A DNA stretch of 59,393 bases from Microbulbifer halophilus (GCF_026183675.1 NZ_JAPIVK010000021.1:25598-84990), one strand, 5' to 3'; shown: positions 35,623-44,676, numbered from the stretch's first letter. Notes: generated by a model from the sequence alone, not told the origin. Translations and numbers: made by a program.

Positions 35623-37047
35623 GTGAGAGTCGAGATCACTTGTGCCAATCGCGTGGGTATCCTGCACGAAATAACCGAAATATTCGGTGATTACCGCATC
35701 AATGTGACCTCCGGCGAGCTCGGCGGCGACAGCGGCGACAAGGTCTACCTGTCCGCTCCCGGCATGCTGGCCACCCAGTACCGGGCCATCGAGCAGCCCC
35801 TGTTGCGGGTACCCGGCGTGCAGCGGGTGCGGCGGATAGCGCTGATTCCCTCGGAGCGGCGCCACTTCGAGCTGGATACACTGCTGCGCCATGTGGCGGA
35901 ACCGGTGCTGTCGGTGGACCGCGAGGGGCGGGTGGTCGCCGCCAACCTGGCGGCTGCGCGCGCCTTCGGCGTCAACCTCGACCGGGTGCCCGGGCTGCAA
36001 CTGCAGCGCTTTCTGCCGCTATTGCAGGTGGCCGAGCTGCTGCGGGATTTCGCCGTGCCCCGCTACGGCATGCCGGTCACGGTGCGCGGCCGCGCCTACC
36101 GCCTGGAGTGGTCGCCGATCGCGCTGGCGGATATGCCGGGCGAGGTGGAATCCCTGGCCGGCGCCGTGCTGACGATGCAGCCCCAGGCGCCGGGAGAGGC
36201 GGCGATCGAACTGCCCAAACCGGTAGCCCTGTGGGATTTCGACCGGCGGCGCGAGAGCTGCCTGCAGCTGCAGGAAATGGCGGCGCTGCGGTCGCCACTG
36301 CTGATCCGCGGCGAGCGCGGTACCGGCAAGAGCACCTTTGCCACCGCGGCACACTACCTCTCGCCGCTGGCGGCCACCGGCGACTGTCTCTGTCTGCAGA
36401 TGGGCGAAGGGGCGCTGCCACAGGCCTGGCCGGACCGCGGTACCCTGATCCTGGACGACCTCCACCGCTTGTCCGGGGAAGGGCAGCGACAACTCGCGCG
36501 GAGACTGCGGGACCTGCCGGCGGGCCTGCGCCCGGTCGGCACCTGTGAACAGGGGCGGGCACTGAACCCCGCGTTGATGCAGATTTTCTCAGAGCTGGCG
36601 ATAACGCTGCCCCCGCTGCGCACCATGCGCCCCGCGGTACCCCGATTTGCCCGGGCGCTACTGCGCGAACGCCAGCGCGATGACGAAACGCTGGGGCTGG
36701 ACGACGCGGCGGGAAAACGGCTGGGGCGGGGCGACTGGCCGGATAATTTTCACGGTTTCGGCGATCACCTGCAGGCGGCGGCGGGGCACTGTCGCAGGCG
36801 TGCCGGCTCGACCATTGAATCGCGGGACCTGCCACAGGTGGACGCCCGGCCGGTTCTGCCCTGGCGGGACTGGAGCCGCGATCTGAGCTATCGGGAAATC
36901 ATGGACAAGGTGGAGGAGGCGCTATTGCGGGAGTTGCTGACCGAGCACCGCTCGACCCGTGAACTGGCCAGAAGACTGGATATCTCGCACACCGCCGTGG
37001 CCAATAAACTGCGCAAGTACGGTTTATACCGCCGAAACCCCAAGTAG
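35623..37047 (+). CDS. tyrR: TyrR/PhhR-type regulator of aromatic amino acid genes
   Basis: 474 residues in TyrR order: an ACT domain (1-75, RVEITCANRVGILHEI), a PAS domain (about 82-180), an AAA+ domain with Walker A GERGTGKS (230-237) and Walker B-like LILDD (275-279), and a C-terminal Fis-type HTH (about 447-468, ELARRLDISHTAVANKLRKYGL). The AAA+ part is shorter and more divergent than in E. coli TyrR and lacks the sigma54-contact GAFTGA loop, as TyrR also does. It starts with GTG, directly behind a TYR box, so autoregulation is likely. Confidence 0.92.
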   Translation: MRVEITCANRVGILHEITEIFGDYRINVTSGELGGDSGDKVYLSAPGMLATQYRAIEQPLLRVPGVQRVRRIALIPSERRHFELDTLLRHVAEPVLSVDREGRVVAANLAAARAFGVNLDRVPGLQLQRFLPLLQVAELLRDFAVPRYGMPVTVRGRAYRLEWSPIALADMPGEVESLAGAVLTMQPQAPGEAAIELPKPVALWDFDRRRESCLQLQEMAALRSPLLIRGERGTGKSTFATAAHYLSPLAATGDCLCLQMGEGALPQAWPDRGTLILDDLHRLSGEGQRQLARRLRDLPAGLRPVGTCEQGRALNPALMQIFSELAITLPPLRTMRPAVPRFARALLRERQRDDETLGLDDAAGKRLGRGDWPDNFHGFGDHLQAAAGHCRRRAGSTIESRDLPQVDARPVLPWRDWSRDLSYREIMDKVEEALLRELLTEHRSTRELARRLDISHTAVANKLRKYGLYRRNPK

Positions 37048-37091
37048 CGAATAGGCGCGGGCCGGAGTGCGCCCCGATCCCCGGGGCCGGC

Positions 37092-37430
37092 TCACCACGT
37101 CACCCGCCCCAGCAGCATATCCTTGAACATCACGAAGTCCCCCCACAAGCTGTAAAAGGGGTTCTTGAAGGTGGCGGGGCGGTTGTGCTCGAAAAAGAAA
37201 TGGCCCACCCAGGCGAAACCGTAGCCGGCAAAGGGCACTGCGGCGAACCAGAGATAGTGGCCGCTGATCAGCGCCGTGGCGACCAGCCCGATCACCAGCG
37301 AGGTGCCGGCAAAGTGGAGGCGGCGGCAAGTGGGGTTGCGGTGCTCGTCCAGGTAGAAAGGATAAAACTCACGGAAGGTCCGGAATTTCCTGTGGGCACT
37401 CGAGGTTTGTTCTGTGGGTGTGGCTGGCAT
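37092..37430 (-). CDS. DUF962 / Mpo1-like membrane protein
   Basis: 112 residues matching the DUF962 (YGL010w/Mpo1-like) family: FYLDEHRNPTCRRLHFAGTSL, then two membrane hairpins (about 42-60 and 66-85), and WVGHFFFEHNRPATFKNPFYSLWGDF with the conserved His residues. The yeast relative Mpo1 is an iron-dependent 2-hydroxy fatty acid dioxygenase; whether bacterial members share this is an inference. The ATG at 37430 is favoured over a longer frame. Confidence 0.85.
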   Translation of the reverse strand: MPATPTEQTSSAHRKFRTFREFYPFYLDEHRNPTCRRLHFAGTSLVIGLVATALISGHYLWFAAVPFAGYGFAWVGHFFFEHNRPATFKNPFYSLWGDFVMFKDMLLGRVTW

Positions 37431-37571
37431 ACTCAGGCCTCTTGTTATTATCACGACATTGATCAGTCTACGATCAATATACCCGTTCTCCAAGTGCGGC
37501 GCCCCGGTCACGAATCTGGTAGGCTGCCCGGGTTTTTTCTCTCCGAGAGAGGGGCAAAAGAAGAGGAAGTT

Positions 37572-38795
37572 ATGGCAGGTCCGTTATCCCACCTGAAAGT
37601 GCTCGATCTGAGCCGCATTCTGGCAGGCCCCTGGGCCAGCCAGGTTTTCGCCGACTTTGGTGCTGAAGTGATTAAAGTGGAACGCCCGGAGCGGGGCGAC
37701 GATACCCGCCACTGGGGGCCTCCCTATCTGCAGGACACGCAGGGCGCGGACACAGACGACGCCGCCTATTATCTCTCCGCCAACCGCGGCAAGAAATCCA
37801 TCACTGTCGATATCACCACGGAAACCGGCCAGCAACTGGTGCGGGAGCTGGCGGCCCGCTGCGATGTGCTGCTGGAAAACTACAAGGTGGGCGGCTTGGA
37901 GAAATACGGCCTGGATTACGCATCCATCAGGGCGATCAATCCGGGCATCATCTACTGTTCCATCACCGGCTTCGGCCAGACCGGTCCCTACGCGAAACGC
38001 GCCGGCTACGATGCCATGATCCAGGGTATGGGCGGCCTCATGAGTATTACCGGCGTGCCGGAGGGCCAGCCGGGTGCCGGCCCGCAGAAAGTGGGCGTCG
38101 CCGCCGCCGACCTGATGACCGGTATGTACGCCGTCTCCGCGGTGCTGGCCGCGGTGATTCACCGCAACGAGAGCGGCAGGGGGCAGCATATCGACCTGGC
38201 GCTGCTGGATACCCAGGTGGCCTGGCTCGCCAACCAGGCGCAGAACTTCCTGACCTCCGGCAAGAACCCGGAGCGCCAGGGCACCGGTCACCCGAATATC
38301 GTGCCCTACCAGGCGGTGCCGTCGAGCGACGGTTATTTCATGCTGGCGATCGGCAACGACGCGCAGTTCAAGCGCTTCTGCCATATCGCCGACCTCGACG
38401 AGCTGGCGGAACAGCCGGCCTACGCCACCAACTCCGCCCGGGTGCTGGCCCGCGAGCAACTGGTGCCGCTGATCGAAGCCGCTACTGCCAAGCGGGATTC
38501 CGCCTGGTGGCTGGAAAAACTGAGCGATGCCCATGTGCCCTGCGGCCCCATCAATAACCTGGACCAGGTATTCGCCGATCCCCAGGTGCAGGCGCGGGGC
38601 ATGGTGGTAGAGCAGCCGCACCCCCGGGCCGGCAGCGTCAAAACGGTGCGCAACCCGGCGCTGTTTTCGGAGTCTCCGCTGGAGTACGAGCAGGGGCCGC
38701 CGGTGCTCGGGGAACATACCGAAGCGGTGCTGCGCGAACTGCTGGGCAAGAGCGACGAGGAAATCCGGCAATTGAAAGAGGCCGGGGCCCTGTAA
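37572..38795 (+). CDS. CaiB/BaiF (class III) CoA-transferase
   Basis: 407 residues, formyl-CoA transferase fold. Landmarks are LKVLDLSRILAGPWASQ, VIKVERPERGDDTR, the nucleophile Asp180 in GVAAADLMTGMYA, and the late HVPCGPINNLDQVFADPQVQARGM. The sequence style is close to succinyl-CoA:dicarboxylate transferases that often serve glutarate or hydroxymethylglutarate activation. The gcdH gene lies 14 kb away, so a joint role in glutarate breakdown is possible but unproven. AAGAGGAAG precedes the ATG. Confidence 0.9.
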   Translation: MAGPLSHLKVLDLSRILAGPWASQVFADFGAEVIKVERPERGDDTRHWGPPYLQDTQGADTDDAAYYLSANRGKKSITVDITTETGQQLVRELAARCDVLLENYKVGGLEKYGLDYASIRAINPGIIYCSITGFGQTGPYAKRAGYDAMIQGMGGLMSITGVPEGQPGAGPQKVGVAAADLMTGMYAVSAVLAAVIHRNESGRGQHIDLALLDTQVAWLANQAQNFLTSGKNPERQGTGHPNIVPYQAVPSSDGYFMLAIGNDAQFKRFCHIADLDELAEQPAYATNSARVLAREQLVPLIEAATAKRDSAWWLEKLSDAHVPCGPINNLDQVFADPQVQARGMVVEQPHPRAGSVKTVRNPALFSESPLEYEQGPPVLGEHTEAVLRELLGKSDEEIRQLKEAGAL

Positions 38796-38829
38796 CGATC
38801 AAACCGGATAGCTACCCACACAGACAGTC

Positions 38830-38853
38830 CCCTCTCCCCCTTGAGGGAGAGGG
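38830..38853. repeat. CCCTCTCCC hairpin repeat, copy 4
   Basis: A 9-bp stem CCCTCTCCC/GGGAGAGGG with a 6-base loop, between the CoA-transferase and the MreB-like gene. Confidence 0.75.
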
Positions 38854-38928
38854 TTGGGGAGAAGGGGGAGCCGATCGGTGCCCCTCCCCGGTCGTAGTTA
38901 CCAAACCGGAAGAAAAGAGGCTGGCCGC

Positions 38929-39522
38929 GTGATTCGGAAAACCTTCAACAAACTGGGTGCCCGGCTCTATGTGCAGATCTGGGAAAAGCGCATTCGGGCC
39001 ACGGATATCGACAGCGGCCGGATTTTTGACGAGTCGCCACTCTTGGCAATCGAGAAGAAGGGAAGGCGGGAAACGGTCGTTGCCGTGGGTAACCGGGCGT
39101 CGTCGGTACCCGGTGGGGATACCCGCGTGGTCAACCCTTTCTCCCATCCGCGCTCGCTGTTGCGGGATTTTGCCGCCGCTGAAAAACTGCTGCAGCATAC
39201 CTTTCGGGAACTGCTGGGCAACACGTTGCTGGCGCCGTCGCCGCTGGTGGTACTGCACCCGATGGAGAAGACCCTGGGCGGGCTGACGGACATCGAAATA
39301 CGGGCCTTTCGCGAGTTGGGGCTGGGCGCCGGCGCGCGCGAGAGCCTGGTTTACGAAGGCGAGGAACTCACCCGGCACACCTTCGACCTGCAGAAGGTGC
39401 GGGATCAGAGTGAAGCCGATGGTACCGCAACCGCGGAAAAGGGCGGTGGCATCGCGCAGTGGGTGTTGCTGGCGATCTGGATTCTGTTGATTGCAGCCAT
39501 GGCCATTTTCGGTCAGCCGTGA
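38929..39522 (+). CDS. Short MreB-like actin-fold protein with C-terminal membrane anchor
   Basis: 197 residues. The body resembles the first part of MreB (LYVQIWEKRIRATDIDSG, then PLLAIEKKG, VAVGNRAS, and VVLHPMEKTLGG...IEIRAFRELGLGAGARE, matching the MreB segment with the AGA-R-E turn). It stops before the second ATP-binding half. A linker and a single membrane helix follow (about 174-193, WVLLAIWILLIAAMAIF). It cannot be a complete ATPase. I recall similar short MreB-like proteins in Pseudomonas and Marinobacter (unverified). The GTG at 38929 follows AAGAGG. Confidence 0.75.
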   Translation: MIRKTFNKLGARLYVQIWEKRIRATDIDSGRIFDESPLLAIEKKGRRETVVAVGNRASSVPGGDTRVVNPFSHPRSLLRDFAAAEKLLQHTFRELLGNTLLAPSPLVVLHPMEKTLGGLTDIEIRAFRELGLGAGARESLVYEGEELTRHTFDLQKVRDQSEADGTATAEKGGGIAQWVLLAIWILLIAAMAIFGQP

Positions 39523-39593
39523 AAGCGGTTTGACAGCCGGGCCTCCGCGCGCAATTCTTTGACTTTCACCCAACGGTAAAAGGAATTTCCCTC

Positions 39594-41270
39594 ATGAGTG
39601 CAGTACTGCTTCTGGTGCTGGGGCTCGGCGGCATGGCCGCGGGCTATTTCATATACTCGCGTTTTATCGCCGAGCGGGTCTACCAGTTGGACCCGGCATT
39701 TCGCACGCCGGCGCACCAGTTCGAGGACGGGATCGATTTCGTCCCCACCAATCGCTTTGTGCTCTGGGGCCATCACTTCACCTCCGTCGCCGGCGCAGCG
39801 CCGATCGTGGGGCCGGCAATCGCGGTGATCTGGGGCTGGTTGCCGGCCTTTCTGTGGGTGGTGCTGGGCACGGTGTTTTTTGCCGGGGTACACGACAGCG
39901 GCGCCATCTGGGCCAGCGTGCGCAACCGCGCGCGCTCGGTGGGATCGCTCACCGGCGATGTGGTCGGCAAGCGCGCCCGCAGTGTCTTCATGATCGTGAT
40001 CTTCCTGGTGCTGTTGATGGTCAATGCCGTATTCGGCGTGGTGATCGCGCGGCTGCTGATCAATAACCCCGGTGCGGTGGTGCCGATCTGGGGCGCCATT
40101 GCGGTGGCGCTGGTAATCGGCCAGTTGATCTACCGCTTCCGCATCGGCCTGGGGCTGGTATCGGTGCTCGGCGTGGTGGCGCTCTACGGGCTGATTTTTA
40201 TCGGCCCGTCGGTACCGGTCGCACTGCCGGAAACCGTCATGGGGCTCTCCTCCAATGCGGCCTGGATCCTGATCCTGTTCACCTATGCCGCCGTTGCCTC
40301 ATTGCTGCCGGTCTGGGTACTGCTGCAACCGCGGGATTACATCAACGGCCTGCAGTTGTTTGTGGGCCTGATCCTGCTCTACGGCGCAGTGGTCGTGGCC
40401 AACCCGACCGTGGTGGCACCGATGATCAACGACGATGTACCCGCGGGCACACCGCCGCTGTTGCCGCTGCTGTTTGTCACCATCGCCTGCGGCGCCATTT
40501 CCGGTTTCCACGGCCTGGTGGCTTCCGGGACCACTTCCAAGCAACTGAATAAAGAGACGGACGCGCGTTTTGTCGGTTACTTCGGCGCGGTGGGCGAGGG
40601 CGCACTGGCGCTGGGCGCAATCATCGCCGCGACGGCGGGTTTCGCCTCGCTGGCGGACTGGCAGGTGGTCTACAGCAGCTTCGGCGAGGGCGGCGTGCAG
40701 GCGTTTGTGGACGGCGGCGCGGCGATCCTGAGTGCCGGTACCGGCCTGGATGCCGAAGTCGCCGGCACCATGCTGACGGTCATGGCGGCGCTGTTTGCCG
40801 GCACCACCATGGATACCGGCCTGCGCCTGCAGCGCTATATCTTCCAGGAGTGGGGCGAGATCTACAAAATCAACTGGATGCACCGGCCCCTGCCGGCCAC
40901 CCTGCTGGCGGTGGGCTGCTGTGTGCTGCTGGCCTTTGGCGCCGGCGGTGCGGACGGTTCGGGCGGCCTGCTGATCTGGCCTCTGTTCGGTACCACCAAC
41001 CAGCTGCTGGCCGGCCTGACCCTGCTGGTGGTCACGGTAATGCTGGTGCGCCTGGGCCGCCCGACGATCTTTACCCTGGCGCCGCTGATCTTCCTGCTGG
41101 TGATGACCCTGGCCGCGCTGCTGTTGCAGCTCAAGGAATTCTTCGAAAAAGCGGACTGGTTCCTGTTCGGCCTGGACCTGGTGGTGCTGGTGGCAGCGGT
41201 GCTGGTCACCCTGGAATGTGTCGCCGTACTCCGGCGTAGTCGCAATGTCGGGGAGGAAGCCGAAACGTGA
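39594..41270 (+). CDS. cstA: CstA family peptide/pyruvate transporter
   Basis: 558 residues and about 15 membrane helices. CstA motifs are FVPTNRFVLWGHHFTSVAGAAPIVGPAIA, FFAGVHDSGAIWASVR, ISGFHGLVASGTTSKQL and FGTTNQLLAGLTLLV. The family includes carbon-starvation-induced peptide importers and pyruvate transporters. This is the shorter form (E. coli CstA is about 700 residues). It starts at an ATG behind AAAGGA. Its stop overlaps the start of the next small gene (GTGA), so all three genes through the ArsA-type ATPase are one operon. Confidence 0.92.
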   Translation: MSAVLLLVLGLGGMAAGYFIYSRFIAERVYQLDPAFRTPAHQFEDGIDFVPTNRFVLWGHHFTSVAGAAPIVGPAIAVIWGWLPAFLWVVLGTVFFAGVHDSGAIWASVRNRARSVGSLTGDVVGKRARSVFMIVIFLVLLMVNAVFGVVIARLLINNPGAVVPIWGAIAVALVIGQLIYRFRIGLGLVSVLGVVALYGLIFIGPSVPVALPETVMGLSSNAAWILILFTYAAVASLLPVWVLLQPRDYINGLQLFVGLILLYGAVVVANPTVVAPMINDDVPAGTPPLLPLLFVTIACGAISGFHGLVASGTTSKQLNKETDARFVGYFGAVGEGALALGAIIAATAGFASLADWQVVYSSFGEGGVQAFVDGGAAILSAGTGLDAEVAGTMLTVMAALFAGTTMDTGLRLQRYIFQEWGEIYKINWMHRPLPATLLAVGCCVLLAFGAGGADGSGGLLIWPLFGTTNQLLAGLTLLVVTVMLVRLGRPTIFTLAPLIFLLVMTLAALLLQLKEFFEKADWFLFGLDLVVLVAAVLVTLECVAVLRRSRNVGEEAET

Positions 41271-41551
41271 AACTCGCCGGTAAGCTCCAGTACATCAGAC
41301 AACTCTGTCGCCGCGCGGGAGTGCTCGGTGCCGAGTATTACAATGCTCCCTACCGCGCGGCCATCGCGCGGGCGCGGCGCGACGAGGAGGACCTGTTTAT
41401 GCTGCTGGTGTTCGGCGAAACCCTCGGTATTCCCAATCCCGCCAGCTGGTACACCCTGGAGCTTCAGCCGCTGCTGCTCGACCGCTTTCACGACTGGCAC
41501 CGGCGTATGGGTATGGAGAGATCGCCACTGGACCAGTTTCGCTGCTGCTGA
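41267..41551 (+). CDS. Small CstA-associated protein ending in Cys-Cys
   Basis: 94 residues, soluble and helical: LQYIRQLCRRAGVLGAEYYNAPYRAAIARARRDEED, then LFMLLVFGETLGIPNP, and the ending QFRCC before the stop. The position next to cstA and the Cys-Cys tail mirror the unrelated-looking YbdD/YjiX proteins of enterics, which also end in Cys-Cys. I recall the name cory-CC-star for such proteins in NCBI family lists, unverified. A terminal thiol pair suggests metal, redox or persulfide chemistry, which is inference. It starts with GTG overlapping the cstA stop; its TGA overlaps the next ATG by one base. Confidence 0.8.
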   Translation: MKLAGKLQYIRQLCRRAGVLGAEYYNAPYRAAIARARRDEEDLFMLLVFGETLGIPNPASWYTLELQPLLLDRFHDWHRRMGMERSPLDQFRCC

Positions 41552-42567
41552 TGAAAACGCTGGATCCGGATCAACTGCTGCGCTCGCGGCGCCTGGTGAT
41601 GGTGGGCGGCAAGGGCGGTGTCGGCAAGACCACGGTCGCCTCGGCCCTGGCCCTGCGCGCCGCCGGCATGGGCCGGCGTGTATTGCTGGTTTCCACCGAC
41701 CCGGCCCACAGCCTCGCCGACGCCTTCGATCTCGCAATCGGCGACCGGGAAACCGCACTGGTGGAAAATCTGACCGGCCTGGAAGTCGATCCGGACGGCG
41801 AGGTCGATGCCTACCTAGAACGGGTGCGCGGACAGATGGCTCGCTTCGCGGCACCGGAACAGCGCCCGGAGCTGGAGCGCCAGCTTAAACTCAGCCGCCA
41901 GTCCCCCGGCGTCCAGGAGGCGGCGCTGCTGGAGCGGATCAGCAGGATCATCGATGAGCGCGAGCGCTACGACCTGGTGATCTTCGACACTGCGCCCACC
42001 GGCCACACACTGCGCCTGCTCAGCCTGCCGGAAGTCATGTCCGCCTGGACCGAGGGCCTGTTGCGGCAGAACCGGCGCAGTGAGCAGCTCGGCAAGGTCC
42101 TGGGCCACCTGACCCCCGGGCGCGATATCGACAATCCCGCCACCGACAGCCCCCGGGCCGAACTGGCCGGCCTCGACGAGCGCAGCCGTTCCCTGGTCGA
42201 ACCTCTGCTGGAGCGCCAGAGTCGCTTTCGCCGCACCCGGCGCAGCCTGCAGGATGCGGCGCAGAGCGCATTCCTTTTCGTCCTTACCCCCGAGCGGTTG
42301 CCGATTCTCGAAACCGAGCGGGCAGTGGAAAGCCTGGCCGAGGCGGGAATTCCCGTAGCTGGAGCTATCGTCAATCGGGTGTTGCCGGAAGGGGTAGGCG
42401 AGGGGGATTTCCTGCGCGCCCGCCGGCAGCGGGAGCAGAAGTTGTTGGGGGAGATAGAAAGTCGACTGGGCAATCTCCCCGGAATCAGGATACCGCTGCA
42501 AGCCGGCGATATTCTCGGGATACCGGATTTGATGGACTTTGCTGTGTCTCTGCAAATGCTCCGTTAG
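41551..42567 (+). CDS. ArsA/GET3-family ATPase
   Basis: 338 residues, a SIMIBI P-loop ATPase. The deviant Walker A GGKGGVGKTT is at 19-28, switch-type FDTAPTGHTLRLLSLPE is in the middle, and STDPAHSLADAFD follows the P-loop. ArsA members drive arsenite export and Get3/TRC40 members target tail-anchored proteins. No arsB, arsC or arsR is nearby and the partner genes are cstA and a Cys-Cys protein, so arsenite resistance is unlikely. It may act as a chaperone or energiser for the CstA system, which is inference. Confidence 0.88.
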   Translation: MKTLDPDQLLRSRRLVMVGGKGGVGKTTVASALALRAAGMGRRVLLVSTDPAHSLADAFDLAIGDRETALVENLTGLEVDPDGEVDAYLERVRGQMARFAAPEQRPELERQLKLSRQSPGVQEAALLERISRIIDERERYDLVIFDTAPTGHTLRLLSLPEVMSAWTEGLLRQNRRSEQLGKVLGHLTPGRDIDNPATDSPRAELAGLDERSRSLVEPLLERQSRFRRTRRSLQDAAQSAFLFVLTPERLPILETERAVESLAEAGIPVAGAIVNRVLPEGVGEGDFLRARRQREQKLLGEIESRLGNLPGIRIPLQAGDILGIPDLMDFAVSLQMLR

Positions 42568-42706
42568 TGACTCATCTCTATTTGGTATTTTCCCCCATTC
42601 ATTCTCTATTATCCACCGCCCATGGGTTCCGGCTCCCCTGTTGTTGCAGAAGTTCATACATTCACAGCCGATAACCTGTAGGTTCAGAGAAATTAGAGGG
42701 GTGGAT

Positions 42707-43555
42707 ATGCAACAGCAAAAGTTCAATCATTCGACTGACACTGGCCAATCTCCGGATACGGATCGGGTGGCCGGTGTTGACGGAAATGGGGACCTGATCT
42801 CCGCCATTCAATATAAAAGAGTGCGTCAACAGCTGATACTTGTGTGGGCGGCAATTTCCGGTCTGCTTCTGGCGCTGCTCATTATGGTGATCTGGTCGCC
42901 CGCCCGCGAATCGTCTCTGCCCCCGGTGGTGACGGTCGAGCGCCTTGAGGTTGTCGAGCCAGATGGTTCGCCGGCGATGATTCTGGCCAACTCGCAGAGG
43001 CCTGCTGCGGCCACAATAGACGGTCAGCTGATCATGGAGGGGCAAGCAGAAGAGCGAAAAGGAACTCCCTCGATCATCTTTTTCGATGGCAAGGGAGATG
43101 AAGTCGGGGGAATGCTCTTCGGGACGCGGGAAACTCCCGATGGCTACCAGGCCGGTCGACATTTATCCTTTGACGGCTATGGGCAGGACCAGACAGTTGT
43201 TCTGGCACACTATCAGGATTCCTCGGGGTCCCGGTCGGGGCTTACCATAAGCGATCGCCCGTCGCACTCCCTGTTGGAGACCTTTGACCAGCTGGGGCTG
43301 GAGCCCGGAGCTTCCAGGGAGCAGATGAGGGCGGCAATCGAATCGATTCCCGAGGATCGCCGGGCAAGCAGAACCCGCGAGCTCTTTGGAACAACACGGG
43401 CCTTTCTCGGGTCTGCCCCCGATGGTGAGGCTCGCCTGGAATTGAAAGATGGACAGGGGCGCCCGCGCATCCTGATCGAGACTCCGGAGGACGGGGAGCC
43501 TGCCATCCGGATTCTGGATGAAACTGGGGAGACCGTTTTGCAGCTGCCGGGGTAG
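42707..43555 (+). CDS. Single-pass membrane protein of unknown function
   Basis: 282 residues: a polar N-terminus, one membrane helix (about 45-65, LILVWAAISGLLLALLIMVIW), and an extracytoplasmic part made of repeated beta-rich units. Each unit has the form RLEVVEPDGSPAMILAN, IIFFDGKGDEVGGMLFG, RLELKDGQGRPRILIET and IRILDETGETVLQLPG. These D-G/E-G turn repeats occur in many uncharacterised bacterial proteins. AGAGGGG precedes the ATG at 42707; the frame above it is not used. It lies 59 bases upstream of the histidine kinase gene and may be linked to it. Confidence 0.78.
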   Translation: MQQQKFNHSTDTGQSPDTDRVAGVDGNGDLISAIQYKRVRQQLILVWAAISGLLLALLIMVIWSPARESSLPPVVTVERLEVVEPDGSPAMILANSQRPAAATIDGQLIMEGQAEERKGTPSIIFFDGKGDEVGGMLFGTRETPDGYQAGRHLSFDGYGQDQTVVLAHYQDSSGSRSGLTISDRPSHSLLETFDQLGLEPGASREQMRAAIESIPEDRRASRTRELFGTTRAFLGSAPDGEARLELKDGQGRPRILIETPEDGEPAIRILDETGETVLQLPG

Positions 43556-43614
43556 GGCTGCTGCCGAAACCATGGTCTTTGTCGCCCTGGATATACCAAG
43601 AAGAAATACTGGCT

Positions 43615-44676
43615 ATGAAGCGAATACTGAACGCGCTACTGATCGTGCTCTTTTCCCACCTGATGGTTGTCTATCTGGCATTACTGCAATCACAGGGAGA
43701 AAAACTGTTCAGCTATGCCCCGGATGCGCCCTGGTGGTTGTCGCTGCAGTGTTTCATCGCCCAGTGGGTCACCCTGGCTATGCACCGGCAGATGAGCCGG
43801 AAATCTCTACCAGAGGGGAATGTATTGCGGCTCTACGCCGGCATCTTCGTCCTGGGCGCCCTGGTCTATGTCGTGGTGAACTCGGCGGGGTTTCTGTTGC
43901 TGGAGCGCATGTTGTGGGAAATCCTTGGGATGCAGCGGGTTATGGATGTCCGTCATATCCTGCATACGCTGCTGCTCAATCTGATTGTGTACTGCGTAGT
44001 GGGTGGGCTTACCCTGGCGTACTGTGCCATCCGCCGGCAACAGGAGCAGAAGATGGAGCTGCTGCGCGCCGAGATGAGGGCGCAGCAGCTGCGCTCCGAT
44101 GGACATATCCGCTCGTTGCAACAGCAGATAGATCCACATTTCCTGTTCAACAACCTGAATGTGTTGTCCGCTCTGATCCAGCGGAATCCCGACGAGGCGG
44201 AGGAGTTTCTCAATGCCTTTGCGGATATCTACCGCTACAATCTGGTGGTCCGGAATAAAAAGTTGGTGCCTCTGGAAAGCGAACTGCAGTTGGCACAGAA
44301 CTATATGTACCTGTTGGAGCGACGTTACCGTGGTGCCTACCGACTGCAGTTGAATCGTGAGCCGGGCTGCGGTCGGGCGCTGTCGGTACCATTCGGCATA
44401 CAGATGTTGCTGGAGAATGTGGTCAAGCACAATGAGGCTAACTGCGATGATCCGCTGACCATCCTACTCTCGGTAACCGAAGATCAGTTGGAGGTCAGTA
44501 ACGCGGTGCGGCCAAAGAAGTTTGCGGGTTCATCCATGGCCATTGGCCTCGACAACCTGAAACAGCGTTGTCGGGCACTTCTCGGTCGCGAAATCGAAAT
44601 AGACGAGAGCGGAGGACACTTTGCAGTTCGGCTACCTCTTCTTGGGGACGAAGAAATGCGGGAGGTAACGGCGTGA
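43615..44676 (+). CDS. LytS/YehU-type sensor histidine kinase
   Basis: 353 residues. Four membrane helices (about 5-24, 43-58, 74-96 and 117-139) are followed by a short coiled linker and a His_kinase domain with the H-box QQIDPHFLFNNLNVLSALI (H175). The ATPase part has FGIQMLLENVVKHNE (N box) and SSMAIGLDNLKQR (G box). There is no large sensor domain, so signals are probably read within the membrane. The ATG at 43615 is taken as the family start. Its stop overlaps the start of the response regulator. Confidence 0.9.
   Translation: MKRILNALLIVLFSHLMVVYLALLQSQGEKLFSYAPDAPWWLSLQCFIAQWVTLAMHRQMSRKSLPEGNVLRLYAGIFVLGALVYVVVNSAGFLLLERMLWEILGMQRVMDVRHILHTLLLNLIVYCVVGGLTLAYCAIRRQQEQKMELLRAEMRAQQLRSDGHIRSLQQQIDPHFLFNNLNVLSALIQRNPDEAEEFLNAFADIYRYNLVVRNKKLVPLESELQLAQNYMYLLERRYRGAYRLQLNREPGCGRALSVPFGIQMLLENVVKHNEANCDDPLTILLSVTEDQLEVSNAVRPKKFAGSSMAIGLDNLKQRCRALLGREIEIDESGGHFAVRLPLLGDEEMREVTA

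Noticed and set aside
38996..39400. A complete MreB ATPase
   Set aside because: The protein stops before the second half of the actin fold and lacks the later phosphate-binding and adenosine motifs.
41551..42567. Arsenite resistance operon
   Set aside because: The ATPase is of the ArsA family, but there is no arsB, arsC, arsD or arsR, and it is coupled to cstA.
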